From Archaeoglobus veneficus SNP6 (GTDB lineage: Archaea > Halobacteriota > Archaeoglobi > Archaeoglobales > Archaeoglobaceae), in contig NC_015320.1 of assembly GCF_000194625.1 (NCBI RefSeq), forward strand, positions 1,472,612 through 1,536,611: a stretch of 64,000 nt of DNA. The letters are read 5' to 3'. Shown one piece after another: positions 1 through 8,738 of this stretch (its first letter is position 1; each line of letters begins with the position of its first letter). Both the position numbers and the translations under genes were made by a program. The notes under the pieces are model-generated. The model had not been told where the DNA came from and did not search any database. It saw nothing but the letters and a program-made list of their open reading frames with translations.

Positions 1-43
1 AGGCAACCAAAACCAGAGCGGCAAGTTTCATCAGTTTCTTCAT
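1..43 (-). CDS. Start of an exported protein (partial, signal peptide only)
   Basis: Only the first 14 codons lie in the window, reading MKKLMKLAALVLVA, which is a positively charged n-region followed by a hydrophobic core as in a Sec signal peptide. An AGGGGTGATT ribosome binding site sits about five bases before the ATG. The remainder runs off the left edge, so the function of the mature protein cannot be told. The upstream leader holds a small CCTCA/TGAGG hairpin and an AT-rich promoter region. Confidence 0.7.
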   Translation of the reverse strand, partial: MKKLMKLAALVLVA

Positions 44-182
44 TCAATCACCCCTGTACTAAGCCCTCACATATGAGGTCTGTCATTCTATCGCAACGCA
101 TTCAGCCTTAGCTCATACATTCTCATAAAAATCTTTCGATTTTTAATACTTATTGATAAGATTAGTAATAAAATATCAATCA

Positions 183-929
183 TTACACCCTCTTAAAACC
201 CTCAATCATAAAGTAGTTCCTGCCACCCCATGCAAGACGATAAACGAAGGGCTGGCTGTTCAGCATCATCTCCCTTATCCAGCTCAGGTCCTTTACCGAG
301 ATGTCAGACAGACCTGCCCTTCCAAACATCTCAGCAACTTTCTCTGGATCTGAGCCGCCGTAGAAGGGGAGCATCTTGTTTATCTCCTTTCTGTAGTGGT
401 AGTTCTTCCATGGATTTCTCCTTTCGTAAACTGCAACTGCTATTCTCCCGATGAACCTCCTGAGCTTCGCAGGCGGAGAACTATCAAGCCATTTGCCATC
501 TATTGCAACAACTTTTCCCCCATCCCTTACAACCCTGCTCCACTCTTCTATGGCTTTCTGCGGATTTGGAAGAGTCCAGAGCAAATGTCTGCAAATCACT
601 GCATCAAAAGAACAATCGTCGAATGGCAGGTTTTCCGCATCTCCAAGCTTGAATTCTACATCAACTCCAAGCTTTCTCGCTTTTTTCTTTGCAACTTCAA
701 GCATGCCCTTCGATAAATCAATTCCAACAACTTCGTGACCTAACTCAGCCAGTATCAAAGCGAGAAAGCCAGTTCCCGTTCCAACATCGAGAATTTGCAT
801 CCTTCTTTCGAACACGCTGGCCAGAACATCTCTCCAGACTTCTGGCAGGCTTGCATGTCCTGGAGACTTATCGTAGTCTTTTCCTCTCAAATCCCAGTAC
901 TCCCTTATTTTTTCTTTTACGTCAGACAT
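183..929 (-). CDS. Class I SAM-dependent methyltransferase
   Basis: This is a Rossmann-fold methyltransferase of the UbiE/Methyltransf_11 type. Motif I is DVGTGTGFLALILAELG near residue 50, followed by the acidic end of strand 2 (VVGID), DAENLPF and DAVICRHLLWTLPNP, the usual SAM-binding series. I chose the ATG at 929 because GGGGATTG lies just upstream of it; an in-frame ATG at 941 precedes that site and would add only MGIE. The substrate is not evident from sequence. Such enzymes act on small molecules, quinones or lipids, and its neighbours give no pathway link. Confidence 0.85.
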   Translation of the reverse strand: MSDVKEKIREYWDLRGKDYDKSPGHASLPEVWRDVLASVFERRMQILDVGTGTGFLALILAELGHEVVGIDLSKGMLEVAKKKARKLGVDVEFKLGDAENLPFDDCSFDAVICRHLLWTLPNPQKAIEEWSRVVRDGGKVVAIDGKWLDSSPPAKLRRFIGRIAVAVYERRNPWKNYHYRKEINKMLPFYGGSDPEKVAEMFGRAGLSDISVKDLSWIREMMLNSQPFVYRLAWGGRNYFMIEGFKRV

Positions 930-1304
930 CTCAATCCCCATTTATTCGGTTACAATCATCAATGTCGTCGTTATTGTTTCCCTTATCGCAAATCTTCGTC
1001 AATTCGTCTGCATATACCGTAAGCCTACCAAATATCTTCCACGCTCCGTGATTAACAAGTCTGAACGTTCTTCGAATACCATATAACACCATTTGAATTG
1101 CAAGTATTAACAATGAAATAAATAATTTTCGAAATTTCGGAAAAATCTCAATCCTTTCCTGAGTACTGATAACAAATAGCAAATTTTTTAAAGCATAGCT
1201 CGTCGCCAGAATTCCAAAAAAATTAACACGAAATGTGAAGAAAGCAGAAAAATTTCTAAATCAAAAAAATTGGTAGATTCGTCAAGGAAAGTTGAGGTGA
1301 TGAA
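930..1304. other. AT-rich intergenic region between divergent genes
   Basis: This 375-base stretch separates the methyltransferase (minus) and the S-layer-like gene (plus). It contains an open frame on the minus strand from a TTG at 1182 to 931 (83 codons, one hydrophobic segment LFISLLILAIQMVLYGI), but it has no ribosome binding site and overlaps the methyltransferase start. A TTTAAAAAATTT box at 1183-1194 (minus) and AT-rich boxes around 1245-1265 (plus) are plausible promoters. GAGGTG at 1294-1299 is the ribosome binding site of the plus-strand gene. Confidence 0.4.
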
Positions 1305-4300
1305 ATGGAAAAGAATATCGTAAAACTGCTGACTGCATGCATGGTGATTTTCGCAGCAATGTCTGCCGCGAGTGCAAGTGAGGGCAGCTACGGAAACGTG
1401 ACAGCGAGCATACAGGACGTCGTCACAGTTGGCGATACTCCGGCAACGATTTACTTCAACATATCCATCAAAGATACGACCAACGCTACCGCCTGGTTCA
1501 ATGTGAGCTTTCCAACGTGCTTTGACCTCAACAGTGCAACAGTTAACATTACGATAAACGGTACAGCAGATCCAGCAGACTGGGATAAGACAACAAGTGG
1601 CAACTACATCAACGTCTCGTCTTCAACAGCCTCGGCAAACGCAAACGAAACTCACTGGATTAACATAACGTTTAACCTGAACAGTTTCTCAAGCATTGAG
1701 GGAATCCTCGGAGAGCACAGCATAGTGGTTACTACGAACAACAGCGCGAGCATAACGCTGACGACGAGGGTTACGTGTGAGATAAACACAGGCGATGTTA
1801 CCCTGGAGAATTCGACGACACCGTACATCCTCGTCAAGTTCAAAAATGCAAAGCAGAACGTCGCACTCAATAAGATAGAGTACTACTATGGCGATAGTAT
1901 ATCCTTCGCTGTCGATACGGCCGATGAAGCAACAATCAAGCTCGTTGACCTTGACACTGGCGACGTCGTAAAGGCTGCGAGCGTCTCTGGCCACGGAGAT
2001 TTTGAGTGGGCCACGACGGACGAAATAATGCCCGGAAGGTACACAATCGAGGTCTATGCAAGCTACGGCTCTGATAAGAACTACATGAACCTGACAGACA
2101 AAGCAACAGTAAACAGCGTTACAGGTGATGACCTTACAAGCGATGAAAGGGGCTACGTAATAGAGGTCAGCCCGAGGGACATAAACAAGCCCATCGTCAA
2201 GATAGAAATGCTAAACCCCTCTAACCAAGTAGCTAAAGGTGACCTTGCCATCTTCGATGTTTACGTTTACGGAGCAGACAGCGGAACATACAGCGTTACC
2301 GGTCCGTACGACACCACCGAACTCACAGAATACGTAAACAAACCTCTCTCGCTCTCAGGACACAGGTGCAGAGTCGTTGTTGACACAACAAAGATCGTGA
2401 ACGCCGGTGGCCAGACCGGTACGTCAAAAGGAGCATACAAGCTCGTGGTGAGCAGCCTGAACACTGAGGTTGAAAAGGTATTCTACATAGTAAGTCCAGA
2501 CATCAGCCTTTACTGCAATGCTGAGGAAGTTTACCTCGGGCAGAAAGTAACGTTCTACGGTACCACCAACGTGGCCCCAAGCGACGACGTGTGCGATGGA
2601 GGAGAAGAGAACTATGTAAAAATCATAGTCTACAACAGCACGAGCGAAGAACATGTAATGGATGAAAAGAGCGTTAAGGTCGACGCTGACGGAAACTTCT
2701 CCGCTGACGTGAGATTCAATATTAGCTGGAGTACGGGCACGTATAAGGTCGTCGCAAAGGTCTACACGACTTCGAGCTATTCGGGCAGTGATGACATAAC
2801 GATCACGGTTGAGAAGCCGAGCTTCGACATATACCTGAGCAAGTACAGCTACCAGCCAGGCAAGTCTATAAGCGTGAAGGGAACCACAAGCCTGCCCGAG
2901 AACACAGAAGTTATAATAGAGGTGCCTTCGGAACTCGCTTCAACAACGAGCTACACGGTTAAGGTTGACGCAAACGGAAAGTTCTGCAAGAGTATTACAG
3001 TAAAGAGCGACGCTCCGTATTCAACTTACACAATAAAGGCATACGTCCTCCAGAATGGAGAGATTTTCGTTGAGGATAGCATTGATGTTGAAATCGTCCC
3101 CCACGAGCTGGACGCGAGCATAGACAGGACGAGCGTTGCAAAGGGTGGTAAGCTCACTATAAGCGGTACTGCCACTTCAAGCAAGGTTTACGTGTTTGCA
3201 GACGAAGCAGGGATCTTCGAAGACGACGAAGGAAGAGATGTAGAAGAGTTGCCATCGAAGACCGAGGTATTCAGTACTGCTGGAGCTTACGCAAAAGTGT
3301 CAGGCGGTAACTTTTCAATCACACTCAAAGCCAAACTGTCAGCCTCAACTGGATCGTACAGGCTCTACGTCTTTGCTCCGGCGAGCAGCAGCGAGATTGA
3401 TCCGGTAAGCGACGCCCAGACGACATTCATCGTTAAGGTAACGGAAATAGGCTTTACTGAAGTTCCGTCCAGCGTTGAATTCGTGAAGGGCGAAGCGACA
3501 ACGGTTGAAGTTAGAGTTAGCGAGAGTGTTGCCGACGACGTCAGCGTTAAAGCTACGCTCAAGGGGTACGGAGTCAGTGTGACAAAGGAGCTTACGAAAG
3601 GTAGCGAAAAAGGTCTGTTCAAGCTCAAGCTGTATCCATTCTACAATGAAAGCAGCGACAGCCTCGTCGCATCTGGTTCGCCAAACGAGCTTCTTCCAGC
3701 AGGAACGTACTCCCTCACACTCAAGCTCTACTGCAATGGAGAGGAAGTGAAAGACGCAAGAACAGAAATCCCCGTCATCGTGAAGGAGCCCACGCTCGAT
3801 GCAGAAGTGCCGGTGGAAGTTAAACAGGGAGAGTGGCTCAAAGTAACAGTTAAGACAAACAGAGGTAGCGGATACAGTGGAATATACGTCGTTCTGAAGA
3901 CACCCGTTGAAGTCTACGCGAAGAAGGTTAGCACGGATGAGAACGGAATAGCCTTTGCACTCTTCGAAACCGAAATGCTCGAACTTGGAGAGTACGATGT
4001 CTACATCAGAGACACGATGGGCAGTATTAACGGCAATATTGAGGACTTCTACAGCATACCGCCGTCGGACGCATACGCGAAGAAGTACTACGCTCAGGAT
4101 GACATTCTCGTCGCGAAAACAGTAAAGGTCGTGGAAGAACTCTCCACGACGCCGGTTGAGACTGTGGAGACTGTAGAAACCGTGGAAACTGTAGCCACTG
4201 AAACTGCCAAACCTCAGGCAACACCAGTAGTTACTGAGACTGTGGAAACCGTGGCTGTTGAGACCACCGAGACTGCTGAACCATCAACACAAGCAGCAAG

Positions 4301-4385
4301 CAAGGAAACCGAAACACCAGGATTCGAGGTTGTTTTCGCCATCACCGGCCTGCTCGCAGTGGCGTACCTGCTGAGGAGGCACTAA
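1305..4385 (+). CDS. Large S-layer-like surface protein with PGF-CTERM anchor
   Basis: The 1026-residue product starts with a Sec signal peptide (residues 1-25, ending MSAASASEG), has a long series of beta-rich Ig-like segments such as VEKPSFDIYLSKYSYQPGKSISVKG (split by short linkers) and many Asn-X-Ser/Thr sequons, then a Thr/Glu/Val-rich stalk of VET repeats (about residues 935-1002). It ends with TPGFEVVFAITG, a hydrophobic stretch and RRH. That tripartite C-terminus is the PGF-CTERM sorting signal recognised by archaeosortase A, so the mature protein is probably lipid-anchored on the outside of the membrane. GAGGTG lies five bases before the ATG. It is monocistronic and long enough to be a major cell-surface glycoprotein, but whether it forms the S-layer lattice is inference. 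Confidence 0.82.
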   Translation: MEKNIVKLLTACMVIFAAMSAASASEGSYGNVTASIQDVVTVGDTPATIYFNISIKDTTNATAWFNVSFPTCFDLNSATVNITINGTADPADWDKTTSGNYINVSSSTASANANETHWINITFNLNSFSSIEGILGEHSIVVTTNNSASITLTTRVTCEINTGDVTLENSTTPYILVKFKNAKQNVALNKIEYYYGDSISFAVDTADEATIKLVDLDTGDVVKAASVSGHGDFEWATTDEIMPGRYTIEVYASYGSDKNYMNLTDKATVNSVTGDDLTSDERGYVIEVSPRDINKPIVKIEMLNPSNQVAKGDLAIFDVYVYGADSGTYSVTGPYDTTELTEYVNKPLSLSGHRCRVVVDTTKIVNAGGQTGTSKGAYKLVVSSLNTEVEKVFYIVSPDISLYCNAEEVYLGQKVTFYGTTNVAPSDDVCDGGEENYVKIIVYNSTSEEHVMDEKSVKVDADGNFSADVRFNISWSTGTYKVVAKVYTTSSYSGSDDITITVEKPSFDIYLSKYSYQPGKSISVKGTTSLPENTEVIIEVPSELASTTSYTVKVDANGKFCKSITVKSDAPYSTYTIKAYVLQNGEIFVEDSIDVEIVPHELDASIDRTSVAKGGKLTISGTATSSKVYVFADEAGIFEDDEGRDVEELPSKTEVFSTAGAYAKVSGGNFSITLKAKLSASTGSYRLYVFAPASSSEIDPVSDAQTTFIVKVTEIGFTEVPSSVEFVKGEATTVEVRVSESVADDVSVKATLKGYGVSVTKELTKGSEKGLFKLKLYPFYNESSDSLVASGSPNELLPAGTYSLTLKLYCNGEEVKDARTEIPVIVKEPTLDAEVPVEVKQGEWLKVTVKTNRGSGYSGIYVVLKTPVEVYAKKVSTDENGIAFALFETEMLELGEYDVYIRDTMGSINGNIEDFYSIPPSDAYAKKYYAQDDILVAKTVKVVEELSTTPVETVETVETVETVATETAKPQATPVVTETVETVAVETTETAEPSTQAASKETETPGFEVVFAITGLLAVAYLLRRH
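4150..4315 (+). repeat. Short degenerate tandem repeats coding for the VET stalk
   Basis: Units of about 12 bases such as GAGACTGTGGAG and GAAACCGTGGAA recur several times and encode Val-Glu-Thr-Val runs in the surface-protein stalk. They lie just before the PGF-CTERM anchor. Such repeats can change copy number by slippage and so alter stalk length. Confidence 0.7.
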
Positions 4386-4389
4386 AGAA

Positions 4390-4420
4390 TTAAATTCTTA
4401 ATTTTTTATTAAATTTAATC
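4390..4420 (+). terminator. T-rich terminator after the surface-protein gene
   Basis: The run AATTCTTAATTTTTTATT follows the stop codon closely. Archaeal transcription commonly ends at such T-rich tracts. The next gene converges from the other strand, so the tract may serve both. Confidence 0.4.
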
Positions 4421-4429
4421 AAAGTTCCA

Positions 4430-7400
4430 TCAAACTTCAATGTCTTCAAGGTGTCCCTCGATTTCTCCGTAAATCTCTTCGAGTTCTTCAATCACCTTGT
4501 CGCTTGCGCTCCACAGGTTCCTCCTGTACGCTTCGAGCAGCCTCCTCGCTATCTCCTCGGCGGCGTGGGGGTTTACTTTCATGAACCACTCCCGCACTGC
4601 GTCGTCGAGCACATACTTCTCTGCAATCCTGTCGAAAATCCAGTCGTCCACGAGCTTCGTCGTTGCCTGCCAGCCAAACAGGTTGACGACCCTCTTCATG
4701 ATGTCTCCCGCACCCTTGTAGCCGTGCTTTTTCATTCCTTCGAGCCATTTTTCGTTCAGGAGAGTCTTTCTTGCAACTCTCTCTATTTCATCTCGAGCAT
4801 CAACTACCTTCGCAGCTTCCGGCTTCCTTGTATCCCCAATCAGAACCTTAACGTCTCTGCCCGAAACGTGCTTCACAGCAAGAGCCATGCCACCCTGAAA
4901 CGCGTAGGGACAGTCATCGTCGAATATGTCCCACTCATCGGTGTAGTGATTTCTGACTACTGCTTCGACCGTTTTTAGACATGCTTTCAGCTCTTCTTCG
5001 TTCCTCTCTCCGTAGGAGTTCTTTCCGTAGACGTAACAGCCCCAGTTCATAAAAATCTCCGCAAGTTCCTCCTCTTTCTCCCAGTAAGACGTGTTTATCG
5101 CGTGGTTAACGCCAGCTCCGTACGCTCCAGGCATGTCGCCGAAAATTCTGTGTTTTATGCCTTCAAGGAAGTGCTTCCTGACGTAGTTCATTTCCAAGGG
5201 CTCGTCGAGGGTTGCAACTTTCATGACCGCATCATCAATCAGCTCCACGAGGTTCATGAAGACGTCCCTGAAGAGTCCGCTTATTCTCACAACAACGTCT
5301 ATGCGGGGCCTTTTCAGCTCTTCGAGTGGGATTACCCTCAGACCGGAAACTCTACTGCCATCCCATACCGGTTCGACTCCGAGCAGGTACAGTATTTCCG
5401 CAATCTGTTCGCCGTCGGTGTTCATCGGGTCGCTGCTCCACTGCACGAACGCAATGCTTTCCGGCATTTTACCCTCTTCGGCAAACTTTTGAATCAACTG
5501 GTCTGCAAGCTTCTTTCCAACTTCCCACGCAGTTTTCGATGGGATTGCCTTGGGATCGACAGAATAGAAGTTGAAACCAGTCGGTATTGCCTCTATTCTC
5601 CCCCTCGTTACATCACCCGATGCGGCGGGTTCAATGAATTTGCCCTCAAGACATTCAAGCAGGTTTTCAATTTCCTGTATGCTCTCGAGTCTCGTGCGGA
5701 CGTCCTCCCACAGCTTCATTACATCTCTGGCATCGAGCACGGCCCTTAGCAGAAATTCTGGCACGTCCGGAGAGCTCCTGCACACTCCATCCTCTCTGGC
5801 AATAGCCACGAATGCACTTCTACTCATTCTGACGAGCTCTCCAAGAGTGTAGCCATTATAGAGTTTAGACGGGTTGTTTGTTGCTTCGCTGTAATCTACG
5901 CCGAGCTTTTCGAGTATGAATCTCTCGGGCCTCACGATAGATGCGATGAAGTCGTCGATATCTCCATCAAGCCTGCCAAAGGTATGTAAGCCATAGTTGT
6001 ACAGAGAGTCGTTTAATTCCGCGAGTTTAGAGTGAAGCTGTAGTATTTCATCGTCGAAGTTTTCCTCAGCTATGTTGAAGTTGTGCCTTGCTGCGAGTTC
6101 AACGATTCTGCGCTTCGCTTCCTTACACTGCTCCTCCAGCCCTCTTTCCCTTGCTTTTAAGTATTCCTCAACCGCCGTTTCAAGCTCCACATACCTTTGA
6201 GAGGATTGCATGGGTGGTGGCAGGTGATCGATGATCGTCGCGTATCCCCTTCGCTTTGCCTGCGTGCCTTCCGCAGGGTTGTTGACTATGTAGATGTACG
6301 CGTTGGGTATGCTCCGAAGGCAGACGTCAGGAAAACAAGCATCCGATAACCCGACAGACTTGCCGGGTAACCACTCAACACTTCCATGCTTACCCACGTG
6401 AATTACCGCATCGAAGAACTCGTTGATGAAGCGGTAGAACGCATAGTAGTAGTGCGGTACTGGCAGTGTTGGATTGTGTATCAGCTTATGGCAGTCCTCA
6501 GGCTCAAAAACAGGAGTGCGATGAGGTTGTATCGTAACAAAGACGTTTCCAAAGAGCAGTCCTGGGATTGGTATATCGTCGTAATCGCCCCACTCTTCGA
6601 GCATCGAAATCCTGACTTTCTCAGGCAATTCTTCAAACCACTGTTCGTACGTCTTTTTTTCTACAAGAAACGCGTAGCTGGTGTTTAAACTCCAGTTTCC
6701 CTGCCAGATTTGCTTACTCTCCACAAATAGCCTTGCAAGTTCTTCACCGTTTGACGGGATATTCTCGACTGCGTATCCTCTCTCATTCATAGCCCTCAGA
6801 ATCTCGACGACGCTTTCAAAAGAGTCAAGGCCAAGAGCAGTTCCTATATTTGCCTCGCTGTTACCTATCGTCGAGGAGTGAAGGACTATCGCAATCTTCT
6901 TCTCCGAATTTGGCTTATCTCTAAGCTTGAGCCATCTCTCTACCTGCTCCGCAATCCTCTTTATTCTCTCGCTTATGGGCACGGCCTTCAGAATCGTTGG
7001 CGTTCTAATTTCGGCCGAGAAGACCGTCGGATTGATTACACCATCGAACTCCGGCATCGCTACCGCCATCGAGATAGTTGCGATGTTAAGCCCCTGCTGG
7101 TTTTCGGCCCACTCTTCGGGGCTGTTTGCGTAGATTTCTATTGCATTCAGAACCGGCACGTTCAGTCTCCTCAGCAGCTCCGGCTTTCTGCTCACCCTGA
7201 AGTACAGCCCCCACAGGAGAAGGGAAATAATGGGTTTATTTTCGATGAAGAAGTACCTCTCTATCGCATCTTCAACTCCAGGCATCCCAACGCTCGGATC
7301 AGGGAAAGTCAGGCAGAAGACGGGAATAACGCCGATGTTATGCTTCTCGAGCTCCCTGATCAGGCTATCAACATGGGCCGTATTTCTGAAGAGATACCTT

Positions 7401-7924
7401 GCTCTGTAAAAAAGCAAACCCACAAGCTTCTGAAAGGGATACTTATTCAGATACCACTCCAAATAATCCTCAACACTCTGAAAAAGTCCACCTTCTGGAT
7501 GATATATCCCGTTCCAGGGCATAGGTTTTGGCTCTTCAGTGTTAATGCCCCTGTCAAAGTACTTCATGCAGAACTTCACAAAGTTCTTCAGATTTTCCAG
7601 CCCGTCATATGCGAGGTATCTTGCGAGAGTTTCGTAGTCCTTTCGGGATACGTTCGAGTAGTTGTCGATGCCCGACTTGAAGGCTACTATCAGCTTATCG
7701 CCGGCTTTACTTACAAGCTCATTCTCCCAGTCACCCTTTCCCATCTGGTTGACCACAATCGCATCGTATACGCTTACATCAGGCAGTACGTTTGTCCTGT
7801 TGAGCGTCTGAACGTCGATTACATCTATTCTGAACTTCCCCGCTTCCCTGCACTCTTTCTTCACCTCCTCCACAGCCATGTGAATGTGCTGGTAGTTCCA
7901 GACGATGAACAGAATTGCTGGCAT
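4430..7924 (-). CDS. cobN: CobN-type cobaltochelatase large subunit
   Basis: The 1164-residue product matches the CobN/BchH/ChlH large chelatase subunit in length and order: an N-terminal part with GVIPVFCLTFPDP, a central part with FGNVFVTIQPHRTPVFEPEDCHK and HVGKHGSVEWLPGKSVGLSD, and a C-terminal part with PGAYGAGVNHAINTSYW and AFQGGMALAV. CobN inserts cobalt into (hydrogeno)byrinate diamide with the help of AAA+ ChlI/ChlD-like partners, which are not encoded in this window. GGGGTCTGAG precedes the ATG. It faces the nitrilase gene divergently; the corrinoid-type importer beginning at 8.7 kb and CbiA at 43.8 kb fit a cobalamin role. Related archaeal proteins may serve other tetrapyrroles, so the metal is inferred. 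Confidence 0.85.
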   Translation of the reverse strand: MPAILFIVWNYQHIHMAVEEVKKECREAGKFRIDVIDVQTLNRTNVLPDVSVYDAIVVNQMGKGDWENELVSKAGDKLIVAFKSGIDNYSNVSRKDYETLARYLAYDGLENLKNFVKFCMKYFDRGINTEEPKPMPWNGIYHPEGGLFQSVEDYLEWYLNKYPFQKLVGLLFYRARYLFRNTAHVDSLIRELEKHNIGVIPVFCLTFPDPSVGMPGVEDAIERYFFIENKPIISLLLWGLYFRVSRKPELLRRLNVPVLNAIEIYANSPEEWAENQQGLNIATISMAVAMPEFDGVINPTVFSAEIRTPTILKAVPISERIKRIAEQVERWLKLRDKPNSEKKIAIVLHSSTIGNSEANIGTALGLDSFESVVEILRAMNERGYAVENIPSNGEELARLFVESKQIWQGNWSLNTSYAFLVEKKTYEQWFEELPEKVRISMLEEWGDYDDIPIPGLLFGNVFVTIQPHRTPVFEPEDCHKLIHNPTLPVPHYYYAFYRFINEFFDAVIHVGKHGSVEWLPGKSVGLSDACFPDVCLRSIPNAYIYIVNNPAEGTQAKRRGYATIIDHLPPPMQSSQRYVELETAVEEYLKARERGLEEQCKEAKRRIVELAARHNFNIAEENFDDEILQLHSKLAELNDSLYNYGLHTFGRLDGDIDDFIASIVRPERFILEKLGVDYSEATNNPSKLYNGYTLGELVRMSRSAFVAIAREDGVCRSSPDVPEFLLRAVLDARDVMKLWEDVRTRLESIQEIENLLECLEGKFIEPAASGDVTRGRIEAIPTGFNFYSVDPKAIPSKTAWEVGKKLADQLIQKFAEEGKMPESIAFVQWSSDPMNTDGEQIAEILYLLGVEPVWDGSRVSGLRVIPLEELKRPRIDVVVRISGLFRDVFMNLVELIDDAVMKVATLDEPLEMNYVRKHFLEGIKHRIFGDMPGAYGAGVNHAINTSYWEKEEELAEIFMNWGCYVYGKNSYGERNEEELKACLKTVEAVVRNHYTDEWDIFDDDCPYAFQGGMALAVKHVSGRDVKVLIGDTRKPEAAKVVDARDEIERVARKTLLNEKWLEGMKKHGYKGAGDIMKRVVNLFGWQATTKLVDDWIFDRIAEKYVLDDAVREWFMKVNPHAAEEIARRLLEAYRRNLWSASDKVIEELEEIYGEIEGHLEDIEV

Positions 7925-8025
7925 CTCAGACCCCTGCTATTGATAAATTTGTAAAATATACTTTAGCTGAAATCAAGCAAATTTTAAAAAGCTTTCGATG
8001 CGTTAAGCTCGAAACAGGTGGGCAC

Positions 8026-8718
8026 ATGAGGATTTGCATTTACCAGATGAAGGACAGGGGGAGTGTCGAAGGTAATATCAGGGCGGCATGCAAAACCATA
8101 CCAAAGGTGAGAGCAGATTTTCTTTGCCTACCAGAGTTCTTTGCTCTTCCCGCAGACTACATAAAAATGCCCGTCGAAAGAGTTTACGAGAAAAGCAAGC
8201 ATACACTGGACGAAATTGTCAGAGCGAGTAGAGAATTCAGTGGATACATTATAGCAGGAACCGTCATCGAGAGAGACGATGCGTTTTACAATACGTGCTA
8301 CGTGCTCAGGAAAGGAGAAATCATCGCAAAGTACCGGAAAATCAATATCACTGAAGAAGAAAGGCTGATAGGTATTTCTCCAGGCGAAGAAACTGTTGTA
8401 TTCGATACGGAATTCTGCAGAATCGGCCTGCTTATCTGTGCAGACTGTCTCAGTAGTAAAGTTGTGAAAAGCGTTGCAAACCGAAGCGATGTCGTCTTTC
8501 TTCCGATCTCGCTCACTTCGCCATCTCATCCAAAGGTTGAGGGACATCCCGTATCGGAGCGTATAGCAAGAGAGTACGGAGTAACAGTTGTAAAGATTTC
8601 CAGAATCGGTCTTTTCAACGGCGTGAAGTTTGGCGTTAAAAGTGCTGCAATTGCGCCGGATGGAGTTGTTGTAGAGGCAGGCGGTGCAGAGGAGGAAATA
8701 ATCTACGTTGACCTTTAG
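8026..8718 (+). CDS. Carbon-nitrogen hydrolase (nitrilase superfamily)
   Basis: This 230-residue enzyme has the Glu-Lys-Cys triad of the nitrilase superfamily: Glu in FLCLPEFFALP, Lys in AKYRKINI, and Cys in GLLICADCLSS. The family hydrolyses nitriles, amides or carbamoyl groups, or transfers the acyl group; the substrate here is unknown. I start at the ATG at 8026 (MRICIYQMKD), because the family begins right at the first beta strand; the open frame extends to 7915 but that segment overlaps the divergent cobN start and is not conserved-looking. A TATA-like TTTTAAAAAGC lies about 40 bases upstream. Confidence 0.85.
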   Translation: MRICIYQMKDRGSVEGNIRAACKTIPKVRADFLCLPEFFALPADYIKMPVERVYEKSKHTLDEIVRASREFSGYIIAGTVIERDDAFYNTCYVLRKGEIIAKYRKINITEEERLIGISPGEETVVFDTEFCRIGLLICADCLSSKVVKSVANRSDVVFLPISLTSPSHPKVEGHPVSERIAREYGVTVVKISRIGLFNGVKFGVKSAAIAPDGVVVEAGGAEEEIIYVDL

Positions 8719-8738
8719 GCTGACTTATCTGCGGATGG

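Noticed and set aside
931-1182. 83-codon open frame on the minus strand with one hydrophobic segment
   Set aside because: It starts with TTG, has no ribosome site, overlaps the methyltransferase start and lies right under a TATA-like box that would put the transcript start inside it.
4451-7954. Long plus-strand open frames opposite cobN
   Set aside because: They are antisense shadows of a clearly coding 1164-residue gene and have low-complexity, unlike real proteins.
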